NCBI GenBank assembly: GCA_964589725.1
Contig: CAZPUJ010000275.1
Location: 1-12,924 of the forward strand
Reading direction: 5' to 3'
DNA length: 12,924 bases
Source: CAYSHJ01 sp964589725
Lineage (GTDB): Bacteria > Planctomycetota > Planctomycetia > Planctomycetales > Planctomycetaceae
Positions 1 to 6,371 of the stretch are shown here, one piece after another (position 1 is the first letter of the stretch; each line of letters starts with the position of its first letter). The notes beneath the pieces are model-generated. The model saw only the letters and a list, made by a program, of their open reading frames with translations. It was not told the origin of the DNA and made no database searches. A program made the position numbers and the translations under genes.

Positions 1-62
1 AAATGAGCTTTGACGATGGCGACCTTTTCGTCCGCCGAAATGGACCGTCGAGCTTTTTTCAT
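1..62 (-). CDS. Transposase N-terminus (partial, runs off window start)
   Basis: The leftward frame opens with ATG at 62 and runs off the window edge, giving about 20 residues that begin MKKARRSISADEKVAIVKAH. A basic start followed by a helix of the type 'EKVAIVKAH' is what I know from the helix-turn-helix N-terminus of OrfA-like transposases of the IS3 group common in planctomycetes. The protein would bind the ends of its insertion sequence. Only the first 62 bases are present, so neither the family nor integrity can be confirmed. An inverted repeat lies just upstream, which would suit the edge of a mobile element. Confidence 0.5.
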   Translation of the reverse strand, partial: MKKARRSISADEKVAIVKAH

Positions 63-78
63 GATGCGTCCTTTCTGC

Positions 79-96
79 TGTGGTGACTCTACCACA
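79..96. repeat. Small inverted repeat upstream of the transposase start
   Basis: TGTGGT at 79-84 and ACCACA at 91-96 form a perfect 6-bp inverted repeat around GACTCT. It lies 17 bp upstream of the transposase start codon. It may be part of the insertion sequence terminus or a binding site in its promoter. I could not define the element's end or a target-site duplication. Confidence 0.3.
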
Positions 97-123
97 CGCC
101 AGAACCAAGGACGCTCCGGTTAG

Positions 124-441
124 AAAAAGGGCACTACAAAACGAGCAAGAAACCTCTTGTGGGCACTCCTCTGCCAAGGCATGTTCAATGATCCGAAGCT
201 GGAGCAGCGGGCAGAACAGTGGGGCGGAACGTTGAGCGTCGAGTCGGATTTCGTTAACTGGCTTTCGACGATTGCCAAGACGTGAGTCCGATTCATCCTC
301 AAGGACTTGATCGAGGACAAGCAGTTCGCCATGAAAGCCGCCGAAGGCAACTTCAATTTTCTGCGCACCAACGCCGCCTACAAGCGGGCGATGGAGTTTG
401 CCTATAAGCGATTCAAGTGGGTGGTGCGTAGCCTAAAATAG
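124..441 (+). pseudogene. Decayed hypothetical coding frame with in-frame stops
   Basis: One frame reads like protein from just after a TAG at 121-123 to a TAG at 439-441, broken by a TGA at 283-285. Before the break it reads KKGTTKRARNLL, an ATG at 181 and then MFNDPKLEQRAEQWGGTL. After the break the same frame continues VRFILKDLIEDKQFAMKAAE and ends with Lys- and Arg-rich sequence. Good amino-acid composition on both sides of a single TGA suggests a gene inactivated by nonsense mutation, perhaps a Trp codon TGG changed to TGA. I do not recognise the family. It lies between a transposase and a toxin-antitoxin pair, a setting where gene remnants are common. It could instead be two unrelated short frames. 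Confidence 0.35.
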
Positions 442-498
442 AACGTGATGGTGTGGGATGGTCGAATTACTTTTGATGAGTCGATCGAGGAGAAGGCT

Positions 499-723
499 AT
501 GAAGCTCGGAGAGATCGAAACACGGCTGGTGAAACTGGAAAAGGTGGTCTCGCAACTCAAGTCTCAAGCGAGCAAATCATCGGGCAAGTGGAATCGTTGG
601 TGGGTGACGGACGCCGGACGATTTGCGGACGATCCGGTGTTTGACGAGATCGTCGAACTTGGCCGCGAATACCGAAAGTCGTTGGGGCCAAAACGTCGGA
701 AGGGACAACGTGGTGATTCTTGA
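499..723 (+). CDS. VapB-like antitoxin partner of the downstream PIN toxin
   Basis: This 74-aa protein starts MKLGEIETRLVKLEKVV. Residues 1-25 have heptad-like spacing and should form a helix or coiled coil. The centre carries the motif WWVTDAGRFADDPVFDEIV (35-53), followed by LGREYR and a basic tail. That pattern recurs in small proteins encoded directly before PIN-domain toxins in planctomycetes and cyanobacteria. I chose ATG 499 because AGGAG sits at 488-492 with good spacing; in-frame GTG 445 and ATG 448 would add 17-18 residues without such a site. The gene overlaps the toxin start by 14 bases, implying translational coupling. By position it should bind and neutralise the toxin and probably represses the operon. 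No AbrB, Phd or RHH fold is evident, so DNA binding is inferred only. Confidence 0.72.
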   Translation: MKLGEIETRLVKLEKVVSQLKSQASKSSGKWNRWWVTDAGRFADDPVFDEIVELGREYRKSLGPKRRKGQRGDS

Positions 724-1144
724 TACCGACGTCCTGACGATCATCCAACGCCGGCGCGGCATCGAGTACTCGCGATTGGTCCGCCGACTCAACCAAGTTG
801 ATGACGACGTGGCCGTGACCATCGTCAGCTTCGAGGAACAAATGCGCGGCTGGCTGACCTACATTGCCCGCGTGAGGAACGAGGCTCACGAGATTGAAGG
901 TTATGCTCGGCTGAAAGCTTTGCTGGAAGATTTTCAGACTCGACCGGTCTTGTACTATGACGCCAAGGCCACCGTCGAGTTCCGAGAATTCGTTTCGCAG
1001 CGAGTCCGCATCGGAACGATGGACCTCAAGATCGCCGCAATCGCACTGTCTCACAACGCTCTTCTGGTCACGCGCAATGTGCGCGACTTCGAGAAAGTGC
1101 CGGGGTTGCAAGTCGCGGACTGGACCGTGGAGGCGCTTGGCTAA
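710..1144 (+). CDS. vapC: VapC-type PIN-domain ribonuclease toxin
   Basis: This 144-aa protein has the size of a single PIN domain. The acidic residues expected for the Mg-dependent RNase site are visible: D5 in the N-terminal VILDTD strand, E42 in IVSFEEQ, D105 in GTMDLKIAAIA, and N123/D126 in the TRNVRDF strand-turn. VapC toxins of this family cut specific RNAs, often initiator tRNA or rRNA, when the antitoxin is lost; the target here is unknown. The start at GTG 710 gives MVILDTD, the usual family beginning, with AGGGA at 701-705; GTG 713 is the alternative. The gene overlaps the antitoxin frame in a different phase. All catalytic positions are kept, so it should be active. Confidence 0.88.
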   Translation: MVILDTDVLTIIQRRRGIEYSRLVRRLNQVDDDVAVTIVSFEEQMRGWLTYIARVRNEAHEIEGYARLKALLEDFQTRPVLYYDAKATVEFREFVSQRVRIGTMDLKIAAIALSHNALLVTRNVRDFEKVPGLQVADWTVEALG

Positions 1145-1155
1145 CGTCGATGGCT

Positions 1156-1169
1156 CGGTCAGGAGACCG
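1156..1169. terminator. Small hairpin between convergent genes
   Basis: CGGTC-AGGA-GACCG forms a 5-bp stem with a 4-nt loop in the 51-bp gap between convergent vapC and the xre gene. A longer, weaker pairing of GGCTCG with CGAGCC encloses it. There is no clear T-tract, so a terminator role rests only on position. Confidence 0.25.
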
Positions 1170-1195
1170 GACACAACGAGCCGGAAAACCATCAT

Positions 1196-1522
1196 TCAAG
1201 CATTCGACGCGGTGTTCGCGGTCAGTTTCACTCCCAACACGTCAGCGAGCCGATCCGCTGTTTCGAGGTGGATGTCCCGTTCTCCGGACATAAAGCGAGA
1301 GACAATCATCGGAGAGACCTTGGCTTTTTCGGCAATCTCGTCAGCGGACTGAGCGCTTTGACGGATCGCGCTTCGAAGCGCTTCGCTCAAGGAATTCGGG
1401 CAGCGCGCGGACAAGGCCGGCGGAAACTCAGCCTGGACCGCTTGTCGGACTCGCTCGTCTTTGGCAACTTCATCCGCAGTGAGCGGACGATCGCGAAACA
1501 CACGCTCGATTTTTCGGCTCAT
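1196..1522 (-). CDS. XRE-family helix-turn-helix regulator (antitoxin-like)
   Basis: This 108-aa protein starts at ATG 1522 (MSRKIERVFRDRPL); a longer in-frame start at 1576 would overlap the upstream gene. Residues 45-100 are a Cro/C1-type helix-turn-helix: SEALRSAIRQSAQSADEIAE, then AKVSPMIVSRFMSGERDI, then a closing helix ending LADVLGV. The first 40 residues are charged and could contact a partner protein. XRE proteins of this size beside small genes usually act as antitoxins and autorepressors. It is the last gene of a leftward cassette, 25 bp after the 102-aa gene. Specific partner and operator are not visible. Confidence 0.8.
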   Translation of the reverse strand: MSRKIERVFRDRPLTADEVAKDERVRQAVQAEFPPALSARCPNSLSEALRSAIRQSAQSADEIAEKAKVSPMIVSRFMSGERDIHLETADRLADVLGVKLTANTASNA

Positions 1523-1547
1523 GGTTCTCTCGACCAAAACGGTTCGA

Positions 1548-1856
1548 TCACAACGTCTCGACATCACGCTCGACAATCAGAATCTCAAGTTGGCCGAAGT
1601 CGCGTTTCAGTTTCTCTTTGTACGCTCGGAAGAACCGGCGGGCCTTGCTGGTGTGAGGGGTGATGACACGATAAATCACGATTTCATCGTGATAAGTCAC
1701 TCCAGCCGTTTCCCAAAGACCCTTGTTCGGCTGTGGGAAGAACGTGACGCCGCCGAATTGGGCAAGCAATTCGTTTTGGACCGACCGAAACATCCGCACT
1801 GCGAATGGGTGTCCGTCGTTGTCCGACAAGGGAAGATAAAGGTCATATTCTTTCAC
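1548..1856 (-). CDS. Conserved hypothetical 102-aa protein of the XRE cassette
   Basis: The protein begins MKEYDLYLPLSDNDGHPF, has a central QFGGVTFFPQPNKGLW segment, then VTYHDEIVIYRV, and ends EILIVERDVETL. I know this overall pattern from unnamed proteins in cyanobacteria and planctomycetes but know of no assigned function. Alternating hydrophobic strands around GGVTFFPQP and EIVIYRV suggest a compact alpha/beta fold. A basic helix (KARRFFRAYKEKLKRDF) precedes the last strand. No transmembrane segment or obvious nuclease motif is present. Its start overlaps the end of the 71-aa gene by 14 bases, and the XRE gene follows after 25 bp, so the genes are almost certainly co-transcribed. It is the best toxin candidate of the cassette by size and place, which is inference only. 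Confidence 0.72.
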   Translation of the reverse strand: MKEYDLYLPLSDNDGHPFAVRMFRSVQNELLAQFGGVTFFPQPNKGLWETAGVTYHDEIVIYRVITPHTSKARRFFRAYKEKLKRDFGQLEILIVERDVETL

Positions 1857-2058
1857 AACCGGCGACTCCCTTCAGCACCGGCATGTTTGATTCGCGGCTC
1901 AATTCCGAGAAGCAAATCCCAGCCTTGTGCAGCGACTTGGCCGCCGCTTCGCTGATGACGTAGGTTCGATCCGGAAGAATGGACCCGGACGAATGCCGCA
2001 ACAGAATTGGGATCGCCTTGAGTTCTTCCGATGCGGACAGGCGAATGACAACTTTCAT
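1843..2058 (-). CDS. Small hypothetical protein (71 aa) of the XRE cassette
   Basis: Reading from ATG 2058 gives MKVVIRLSASEELKAIPILL, then RHSSGSILPDRTYVISEAAA, then a helix KSLHKAG and a polar tail ending GCERI. The centre 'LPDRTYVISEAAAKSL' looks like a strand followed by a helix; nothing resembles a known catalytic motif. I prefer 2058 to the in-frame start at 2151 because the longer version would overlap the upstream gene and adds a low-complexity leader. The 3' end overlaps the next gene by 14 bases, typical of translational coupling. I do not know the function. Confidence 0.6.
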   Translation of the reverse strand: MKVVIRLSASEELKAIPILLRHSSGSILPDRTYVISEAAAKSLHKAGICFSELSRESNMPVLKGVAGCERI

Positions 2059-2098
2059 GCCAGTGACCTTTCCAATATGTTTCGGGGGGTTGATCTGG

Positions 2099-2296
2099 CT
2101 AATGAACTGGCCGCACTTCTTGGGTTCTCTCGAATTCGGCGAGTTCTTCATGAAGTCTTGAAATCATTTTTCGAATGCCGGCTTTGGTCAGCCCCTTGTT
2201 CGGAGCGGGATGTTGCTGGTGCAGCCGCGCCAGCCAGTCTTCCATGTGTCGCAATTCCGCTTGTACTTTTTCGTATTCTTGGACGTTGGAAATCAT
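2099..2296 (-). CDS. Small helical protein (65 aa), first gene of the XRE cassette
   Basis: The protein begins MISNVQEYEKVQAELRHMED and continues with WLARLHQQHPAPNKGLTKAG and IRKMISRLHEELAEFE. It should form two long helices joined by the HPAPNKG turn. I have seen the 'KG-T-AGIRKMI-RLHEEL' pattern in unnamed small proteins next to toxin-antitoxin-like genes. The opening 'MI-N--EY---Q-EL' resembles the N-terminal helix of some HigA-type antitoxins, but the helix-turn-helix is missing. It lies 40 bp before the 71-aa gene and 19 bp after the larA fragment, all leftward. No strong ribosome-binding site is visible. Function unknown; an antitoxin or regulatory subunit is a guess. Confidence 0.65.
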   Translation of the reverse strand: MISNVQEYEKVQAELRHMEDWLARLHQQHPAPNKGLTKAGIRKMISRLHEELAEFERTQEVRPVH

Positions 2297-2315
2297 GGCG
2301 GCATTATGGCCAAAT

Positions 2316-2786
2316 TCAGTCCTTCAAGCGATACAGATACTCGCCCGCCTTGCGGACCAGCAGGACGCCTTCGGATTCTCGATTCGCGAAGGATTCGACG
2401 TTGATCGTGGCGGGGTCGCGGAAGCCGAGGACTCCCCACGGGTAGCCTTTGAAGCGGTCCCATTGCTTCGTGAAGTAGTCGCGCACGTGATAGCCGACCT
2501 CGGCGATCCGCTTGCCGTGAGTCACCGAGATGCCGGGAAAGAAATACTTGTTGCCACCGGAGAACCCGACGACTTCGTGCGGAAACACCGGGCCGAGCAC
2601 CAGCAGTGTGTCGTAATCTTCGATCCGCGAGTTGATCTGCACCGGCACATCGAGCGACAGCCGTCCCTCGGTGATCGCCTCGGTGTCCGCTTTCGTGAGC
2701 GTGCCGATCGTCAGCAACCGCGCGGGGTTGTCCCATTCGTGATTGAACAGCTCGACGTTCGTGTACTTGCCGACGTCCGAACTCAC
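2316..2786 (-). pseudogene. larA: Lactate racemase LarA, C-terminal fragment with internal deletions
   Basis: This 156-codon frame matches the LarA/DUF2088 family in blocks. VELFNHEWDNPARLLTIGTL and GRLSLDVPVQIN are followed by GPVFPHEVVGFSGGNKYFFPGI (65-86). It then jumps to VTHGKRIAEVGYHVRDYFTK and GYPWGVL (120), and jumps again to GFRDPATINVESFANRE and KAGEYLYRLKD. In the family, LarA uses a nickel-pincer cofactor to interconvert lactate or similar 2-hydroxyacids. H70 and K80 have the 10-residue spacing of H174 and the cofactor lysine K184 of Lactiplantibacillus plantarum LarA. The segments that would carry H108 and H200 are absent. Deletions fall near 2528 and 2427, both in frame, and the intact protein would be about 420-430 aa. 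The GTG start at 2786 is only the first usable codon. I call it non-functional. Confidence 0.8.
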
Positions 2787-2811
2787 GGGTGACCGGACGT
2801 TGGCGTGCGGT

Positions 2812-4026
2812 CTACGAAAGGGATGTCGGCCAGAGCAGCGGGACCAGCATGTCCGTGCGAAACAGCACCACGATGGTGGCCAAACCGTGAGCCAACTCTA
2901 ACGCGAGCAATAACCACACAACGAACGGCACTCGCCGCTGTGATCGATTCCAAGTCCGCAAAGCCAACGCCCACAACCATAGCTCGGCTGGCGTCACCAA
3001 AATGACATATCTCAGTAGTTTCGAATAGCCAATCGCTCCCAGGCCGGCGATCACACCCACGATGACACAGATCCACAGACCCAGCGAGACCGCCACCAGG
3101 CGGCGGCGGTGCGTCGGCCGTTGGGCCAATAACATTCCCACGGCGGCCGGCAGCGTTGCCATGACACTGGGAAGCAACACGAGATAAATCCACCACGGCC
3201 GAACGACGGTGAGGTAATGAATGTACGAGTTCTGAGCGACTAAGTCCGGATGCGGACGTCCGGCCCACGATGGAAACGGGCTTCCCAGCACCGCCCATTG
3301 CCAGATCGGCCACGGCAAACTGAGCAGTCCGGCGGTCGCGGTCATTGACAACACCGGCCCCCAAACAATACGCCGCTGACAAGCCCAGCCGACCAAAACA
3401 ATTCCCGGCAATGCCAGGACCGCATGCAGTTTCGTCCAACAGGCTGCGGCCAAGATCAGCCCGGCAAGAACACCAAGCCACAAACTGCGGCGGCGACAAG
3501 CCTCGACTGAAATCGTCGCGGACAGCGTCACCCACGCGGCCTGAGGCGCGTCGAGCCAGTAGTGAGTACTCACCTGAGCCATGAGCGGTGAGAACCCTAC
3601 CGTCAGACAGACGATCCCGAACGATCGGTCATCCAGCCGCCCGGCCGTTTGACGAATCAGTCTCAGCGCGGCGAAGTAGAAGACCGCGAATACGACCCAC
3701 TGAGCCAACCCGAACCCCGCCTCACCAAACAACGTGACAAAGCTCCAGAACAGGACCAGACCTCCCGGCGGATGAAAAAATAACGGCTGATCGTATTGCT
3801 GCCGAATCAACCACGGCTCGTCCAAAATTGGATGCCCTTGCAGCGTGTACCCCTTCCCATCGGCAAGCTGTTCCACCAGAGCCCGGTACAGCTTCTCGTC
3901 ATTCTCACGCGGGTCACCTCGAAAGACCGTCAACCGCGTGGTCAAAGCCAATATCAGCACGCCAAGAGCAATCCAACGTTGGCGGTGCCATTGATTTGGA
4001 CGATTGTCCGCTGCGATGTCCGTCAT
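2812..4026 (-). CDS. GT-C fold membrane glycosyltransferase (ArnT/PMT-like)
   Basis: This 404-aa protein has about ten hydrophobic segments. Family members move a sugar from a polyprenyl-phosphate carrier to protein or lipid on the outer face of the inner membrane. An acidic pair in the first external loop (END43-E44-KLYRAL) after TM1 and a second acidic motif, THYWLDAPQAAWV (D159), fit the GT39/GT83 pattern. FHPPGGLVLFW (84-94) corresponds to the substrate-loop region. The start at ATG 4026 has GGAGAG about 4-9 bases upstream. It overlaps the stop of the upstream larA N-terminal frame as ATGA. Length is short compared with ArnT (about 550 aa), so a C-terminal periplasmic domain is missing, as in many planctomycete members. 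It occupies the position of a missing piece of larA. Substrate is unknown. Confidence 0.8.
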   Translation of the reverse strand: MTDIAADNRPNQWHRQRWIALGVLILALTTRLTVFRGDPRENDEKLYRALVEQLADGKGYTLQGHPILDEPWLIRQQYDQPLFFHPPGGLVLFWSFVTLFGEAGFGLAQWVVFAVFYFAALRLIRQTAGRLDDRSFGIVCLTVGFSPLMAQVSTHYWLDAPQAAWVTLSATISVEACRRRSLWLGVLAGLILAAACWTKLHAVLALPGIVLVGWACQRRIVWGPVLSMTATAGLLSLPWPIWQWAVLGSPFPSWAGRPHPDLVAQNSYIHYLTVVRPWWIYLVLLPSVMATLPAAVGMLLAQRPTHRRRLVAVSLGLWICVIVGVIAGLGAIGYSKLLRYVILVTPAELWLWALALRTWNRSQRRVPFVVWLLLALELAHGLATIVVLFRTDMLVPLLWPTSLS

Positions 4027-4280
4027 CGAACTCTCCGGTTTTCTGGTCTTACTGGCCCCCCCGACTCTCGTTGGCGATCCCGCTGCTTGCCATGCAGCGC
4101 GTGGAATAACCGTGGTAACGGCGCGGTGCGAGTCGAATCGGGGACGACCACCAGCACTTGCTGGCCTTTAATTTCAGCGGTTGGAACTTCACGAGCGAAC
4201 CGCTCGCGGACTTTGGCTTCGGTCTGGGCGTGCATCTCGTCGACTTTGATCGGAAAGGATGTCGGGACAGAACGGGCCAA
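4023..4280 (-). pseudogene. larA: Lactate racemase LarA, N-terminal fragment
   Basis: In this leftward frame, IKVDEMHAQTEAKVRERFAR and GQQVLVVVPDSTRTAPLPRL (about residues 11-63) match the start of LarA/DUF2088 proteins, where 'VPD-TR-AP' stands in for the SDHTR loop that opens the active-site domain. Similarity stops after LFHALHG near 4089. The remaining residues down to 4023 are basic and unrelated, and the frame ends in a TGA overlapping the glycosyltransferase ATG. The first codon, TTG 4280, is not a convincing start. A stop lies in frame above it, and ATG 4308 (MSERVES) is in another frame, so a frameshift near 4255 is possible. The rest of the gene lies beyond the glycosyltransferase, at 2316-2786, with about 40 family residues lost in between. 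Confidence 0.62.
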
Positions 4281-4341
4281 AGGATATAGGATTCCACACG
4301 CTCAGACATCGGCATGTCTATCGAAATTCAAGGGAGTCACG

Positions 4342-5694
4342 ATGACCAGCGAACGACGCGCGCCATCTCAGCCATTCTCCGAAGAAGTGGAACTCGCCGG
4401 GCACATCATCGACAGTTTGCTGCTGCCGAAGGTGCTCGACGAGATCATGTCGCAGGGAGGGCGGTTCGAGATCTTGAAAATCGCGGTCGGTCAGCGGCGA
4501 CAAGATCCCAGCGCGTGCCGGTTGCTGGTGTCGGTGGACTCGGAAGAAAAGCTTGATCACATCGTGAATGAGATCGGCAAGCATGGGGCCGTGCGCGTCG
4601 ATGCTCAAGACGCGCAATTGGTGGCGGCCGATATGGACGGTGCGTTCCCCGAAGGGTTTTACTGCTCGACCAATCAAGAGACGCAAGTCCGCGTCGCCGG
4701 CATTTGGCATCGCGTTGAACGGCCGGAGATGGATTGCGGGCTGGTTGTCCGTGATGCCAGGCGAGCGGGGGGCGTCAGCCCCCTGATGGCACCGAGCGGC
4801 GAAACAAACTCGACAGCATCACCATCCATCAGAGGGCTGACGCCCCCCGCTCGCCTAAGCGTTGCGACTCTTCCGATGGCCGACGTCCGCAAAGGCGAAC
4901 TTATCGTCGTTGGGCATCACGGCACGCGCGTGTTGCCGCAGGAGCGTGATCGCGAAAGACTCGGCGTGTTCGGATTCATGCAGAGCACCGTCAGCAGCGA
5001 GAAGCCCAAGAACTTCACGGTGCGTGAGATCGCGGCCGAAATGCGGCGCGCGAAACAGGGCCACGGAAAACTTCTGGTCGTCGCCGGTCCGGCTGTTGTG
5101 CATACCGGCAGCCGAGAACTGCTGAGCCACATGATCCGCGAGGGCTACGTCAACGTCCTCTTCGCCGGCAACGCGCTGGCGACGCACGACATCGAACAAT
5201 CGTTCTTCGGCACCAGCCTTGGTATCTCGCTGGAACACGGCGGCGGCACCGAGGAAGGTCACGAACATCATTTGCGATCGGTCAACCGAGTCCGACGATT
5301 GGGCAGCATCCGCAACGCTGTCGAACAAGGTGTGCTGACCAGTGGCATCATGTTCGAGTGCATTCAGCACAACGTCCCGTTCGTCCTTGCCGGCAGCATC
5401 CGCGACGACGGCCCGCTGCCCGATGTCATTACGGATGTGCTGGAGTCTCAGCGGCGTATGCGTGAGCTAATCCCGGGCGTGACGTTTTGCTTGATGATCG
5501 CCACGACGCTGCACTCCATCGCCGTCGGCAACCTGCTCCCCGCATCGGTAAAAACCGTCTGCGTCGACATCAATCCGGCGACGGTCACGAAGCTCGCCGA
5601 CCGCGGCACGTTTCAAACCGTCGGCTTGGTTACGGATGTCGAGCCGTTCCTGCGCGTGTTGGTCGATGAATTGAAAATGTCGTCGAGCGTGTGA
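4342..5694 (+). CDS. TIGR00300-family protein (LOR/SDH-type ornithine cyclodeaminase) with in-frame repeat insertion
   Basis: ATG 4342 follows AGGGAG (4331-4336) and gives 450 aa. The N-terminal domain shows FSEEVELAGHIIDSLLLPKV, GGRFEILKIAVG, DPSACRLLV and VERPEMDCGLVV. The C-terminal half has VVAGPAVVHTGSREL, AGNALATHDIEQSFFGTSLG, EHGGGTEEGHEHHLRS and NLLPASVKTVCVDINPATVT, an NAD-binding-type region. Members of TIGR00300, and the equivalent domain of cyanobacterial AgrE/ArgZ, convert ornithine to proline and ammonia. Residues about 140-172 are foreign: they translate a palindromic repeat (4759-4856). Without them the length is about 417 aa, normal for the family. The insert lies between N-terminal strands, and the frame is kept downstream, so the protein could still fold. 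An upstream open frame to 3796 is antisense to the glycosyltransferase and is not coding. The next gene starts at or just after the stop. Confidence 0.88.
   Translation: MTSERRAPSQPFSEEVELAGHIIDSLLLPKVLDEIMSQGGRFEILKIAVGQRRQDPSACRLLVSVDSEEKLDHIVNEIGKHGAVRVDAQDAQLVAADMDGAFPEGFYCSTNQETQVRVAGIWHRVERPEMDCGLVVRDARRAGGVSPLMAPSGETNSTASPSIRGLTPPARLSVATLPMADVRKGELIVVGHHGTRVLPQERDRERLGVFGFMQSTVSSEKPKNFTVREIAAEMRRAKQGHGKLLVVAGPAVVHTGSRELLSHMIREGYVNVLFAGNALATHDIEQSFFGTSLGISLEHGGGTEEGHEHHLRSVNRVRRLGSIRNAVEQGVLTSGIMFECIQHNVPFVLAGSIRDDGPLPDVITDVLESQRRMRELIPGVTFCLMIATTLHSIAVGNLLPASVKTVCVDINPATVTKLADRGTFQTVGLVTDVEPFLRVLVDELKMSSSV
4759..4856. repeat. 98-bp palindromic repeat element inside a coding sequence
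   Basis: The arms 4759-4789 and 4826-4856 are 31-bp inverted repeats with one mismatch; each begins AGGCGAGCGGGGGGCGTCAG when read inward. The 36-bp centre is unrelated sequence. GC-rich outward arms of this type, translating as GGVSPL and RGLTPPAR, are familiar to me from planctomycete genomes as dispersed palindromic elements. The size and shape fit a miniature or REP-like element moved by an enzyme elsewhere. Here all six-frame consequences are benign in the host frame: no stop is introduced. No target-site duplication could be defined. Confidence 0.85.
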
Positions 5695-5702
5695 AACTAG
5701 CC

Positions 5703-6371
5703 ATGAATTATTTTGCCCACGCCATCCGATTCCTCGACCGACCGTACTTTGTCGCCGGGACGGCGGTACCGGACTGGTTGTCGGTTGTGGATCGCAAGGT
5801 CCGAGTCCGCGCAAAACTGCTTGAGCCATTCATGCTCAACGACGGATCGCCGCAGGCCGAGGTCGCGACCGGAGCGTGGCAGCATCTCGATGACGACCGC
5901 TGGTTTCATCAGACGCGAGCGTTTGCCGAAATCACCGCTCAACTGGCCGTGCGGTTTCGCGAAGCGCTCGGCCCGGACGACAGCTTGCGGCCGGGTTTCT
6001 TGGGGCACATCGTCACGGAGTTGCTGATCGACGCCGAGCTGATCGAACGATATCCGGCCAAGATCGTGCGTTACTACCAAGTCATATCGAGCGTCGATCC
6101 GCTCGTCGTGCAGCGGGCCGTTAACGTCATAGCCAAGCATCCAACCGAGTTTCTCGCCCCGCTAATCCCGCGGTTCGTCAGCGAGCGATTCCTGCCAGAC
6201 TACCTCAGTGACGACCGTTTGTTGTGGCGCTTGAACCAAGTGCTGCAGCGGGTCAAACTGTCGCCTCTTCCGACGCAGGCCACGTTCGTTTTGAGCCTCG
6301 CCCGCCCACTCATTCGCAACCGACTGAGCGAACTGCTGCCGGAAGAGCAGTTCGGCTGGCCAAGCACGTAA
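5703..6371 (+). CDS. Conserved hypothetical protein, MNYFAHA family
   Basis: This 222-aa protein begins MNYFAHAIRFLDRPYFVAGT and AVPDWLSVVDRK, then has a basic stretch, a WQHLDDDRWFHQTRAFAEIT segment, and GFLGHIVTELLIDAELIERY. The conserved His and Asp residues (FAH, PDW, HLDDDRWFH, GHIVTELLIDAE) are arranged as in the all-helical HD-like fold of acyl-carrier-protein phosphodiesterase AcpH, whose proteins also start with a hydrophobic N-terminus rich in His and Asp. I take this as a distant resemblance, not an assignment. GTG 5691 is an in-frame alternative that overlaps the previous stop as GTGA. I prefer ATG 5703 because MNYFAHA is the form I know. Neither start has a clear ribosome-binding site. 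A double hairpin follows immediately after the stop. Confidence 0.72.
   Translation: MNYFAHAIRFLDRPYFVAGTAVPDWLSVVDRKVRVRAKLLEPFMLNDGSPQAEVATGAWQHLDDDRWFHQTRAFAEITAQLAVRFREALGPDDSLRPGFLGHIVTELLIDAELIERYPAKIVRYYQVISSVDPLVVQRAVNVIAKHPTEFLAPLIPRFVSERFLPDYLSDDRLLWRLNQVLQRVKLSPLPTQATFVLSLARPLIRNRLSELLPEEQFGWPST

Noticed and set aside
283..285. TGA as a recoded or selenocysteine codon
   Set aside because: No selenocysteine insertion element or known selenoprotein motif surrounds it, and other genes here use TGA as a normal stop.
557..1195. 212-codon leftward frame opposite the VapBC pair
   Set aside because: It is a shadow of two well-supported rightward genes with no recognisable protein pattern.
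1..2300. Complete insertion sequence or prophage boundary
   Set aside because: Only the first 62 bases of the transposase gene are in the window and no matching ends, attachment sites or phage genes are visible.
2783..3535. 250-codon leftward frame within the glycosyltransferase
   Set aside because: It is the same strand in another phase; the 404-aa frame has the membrane helices and family motifs.
3796..4341. 182-codon N-terminal extension of the TIGR00300 frame
   Set aside because: It runs antisense through the glycosyltransferase and larA fragment, has low-quality composition, and the family start MTSERRAP at 4342 has a good ribosome-binding site.
4759..4856. Reading the palindrome as a CRISPR repeat or terminator
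   Set aside because: There is only one copy with inverted arms, no spacers, no T-tract, and it lies inside a coding frame.
4855..5370. 171-codon leftward frame opposite the TIGR00300 gene
   Set aside because: It is a GC-driven shadow; the plus-strand frame is conserved family sequence throughout.
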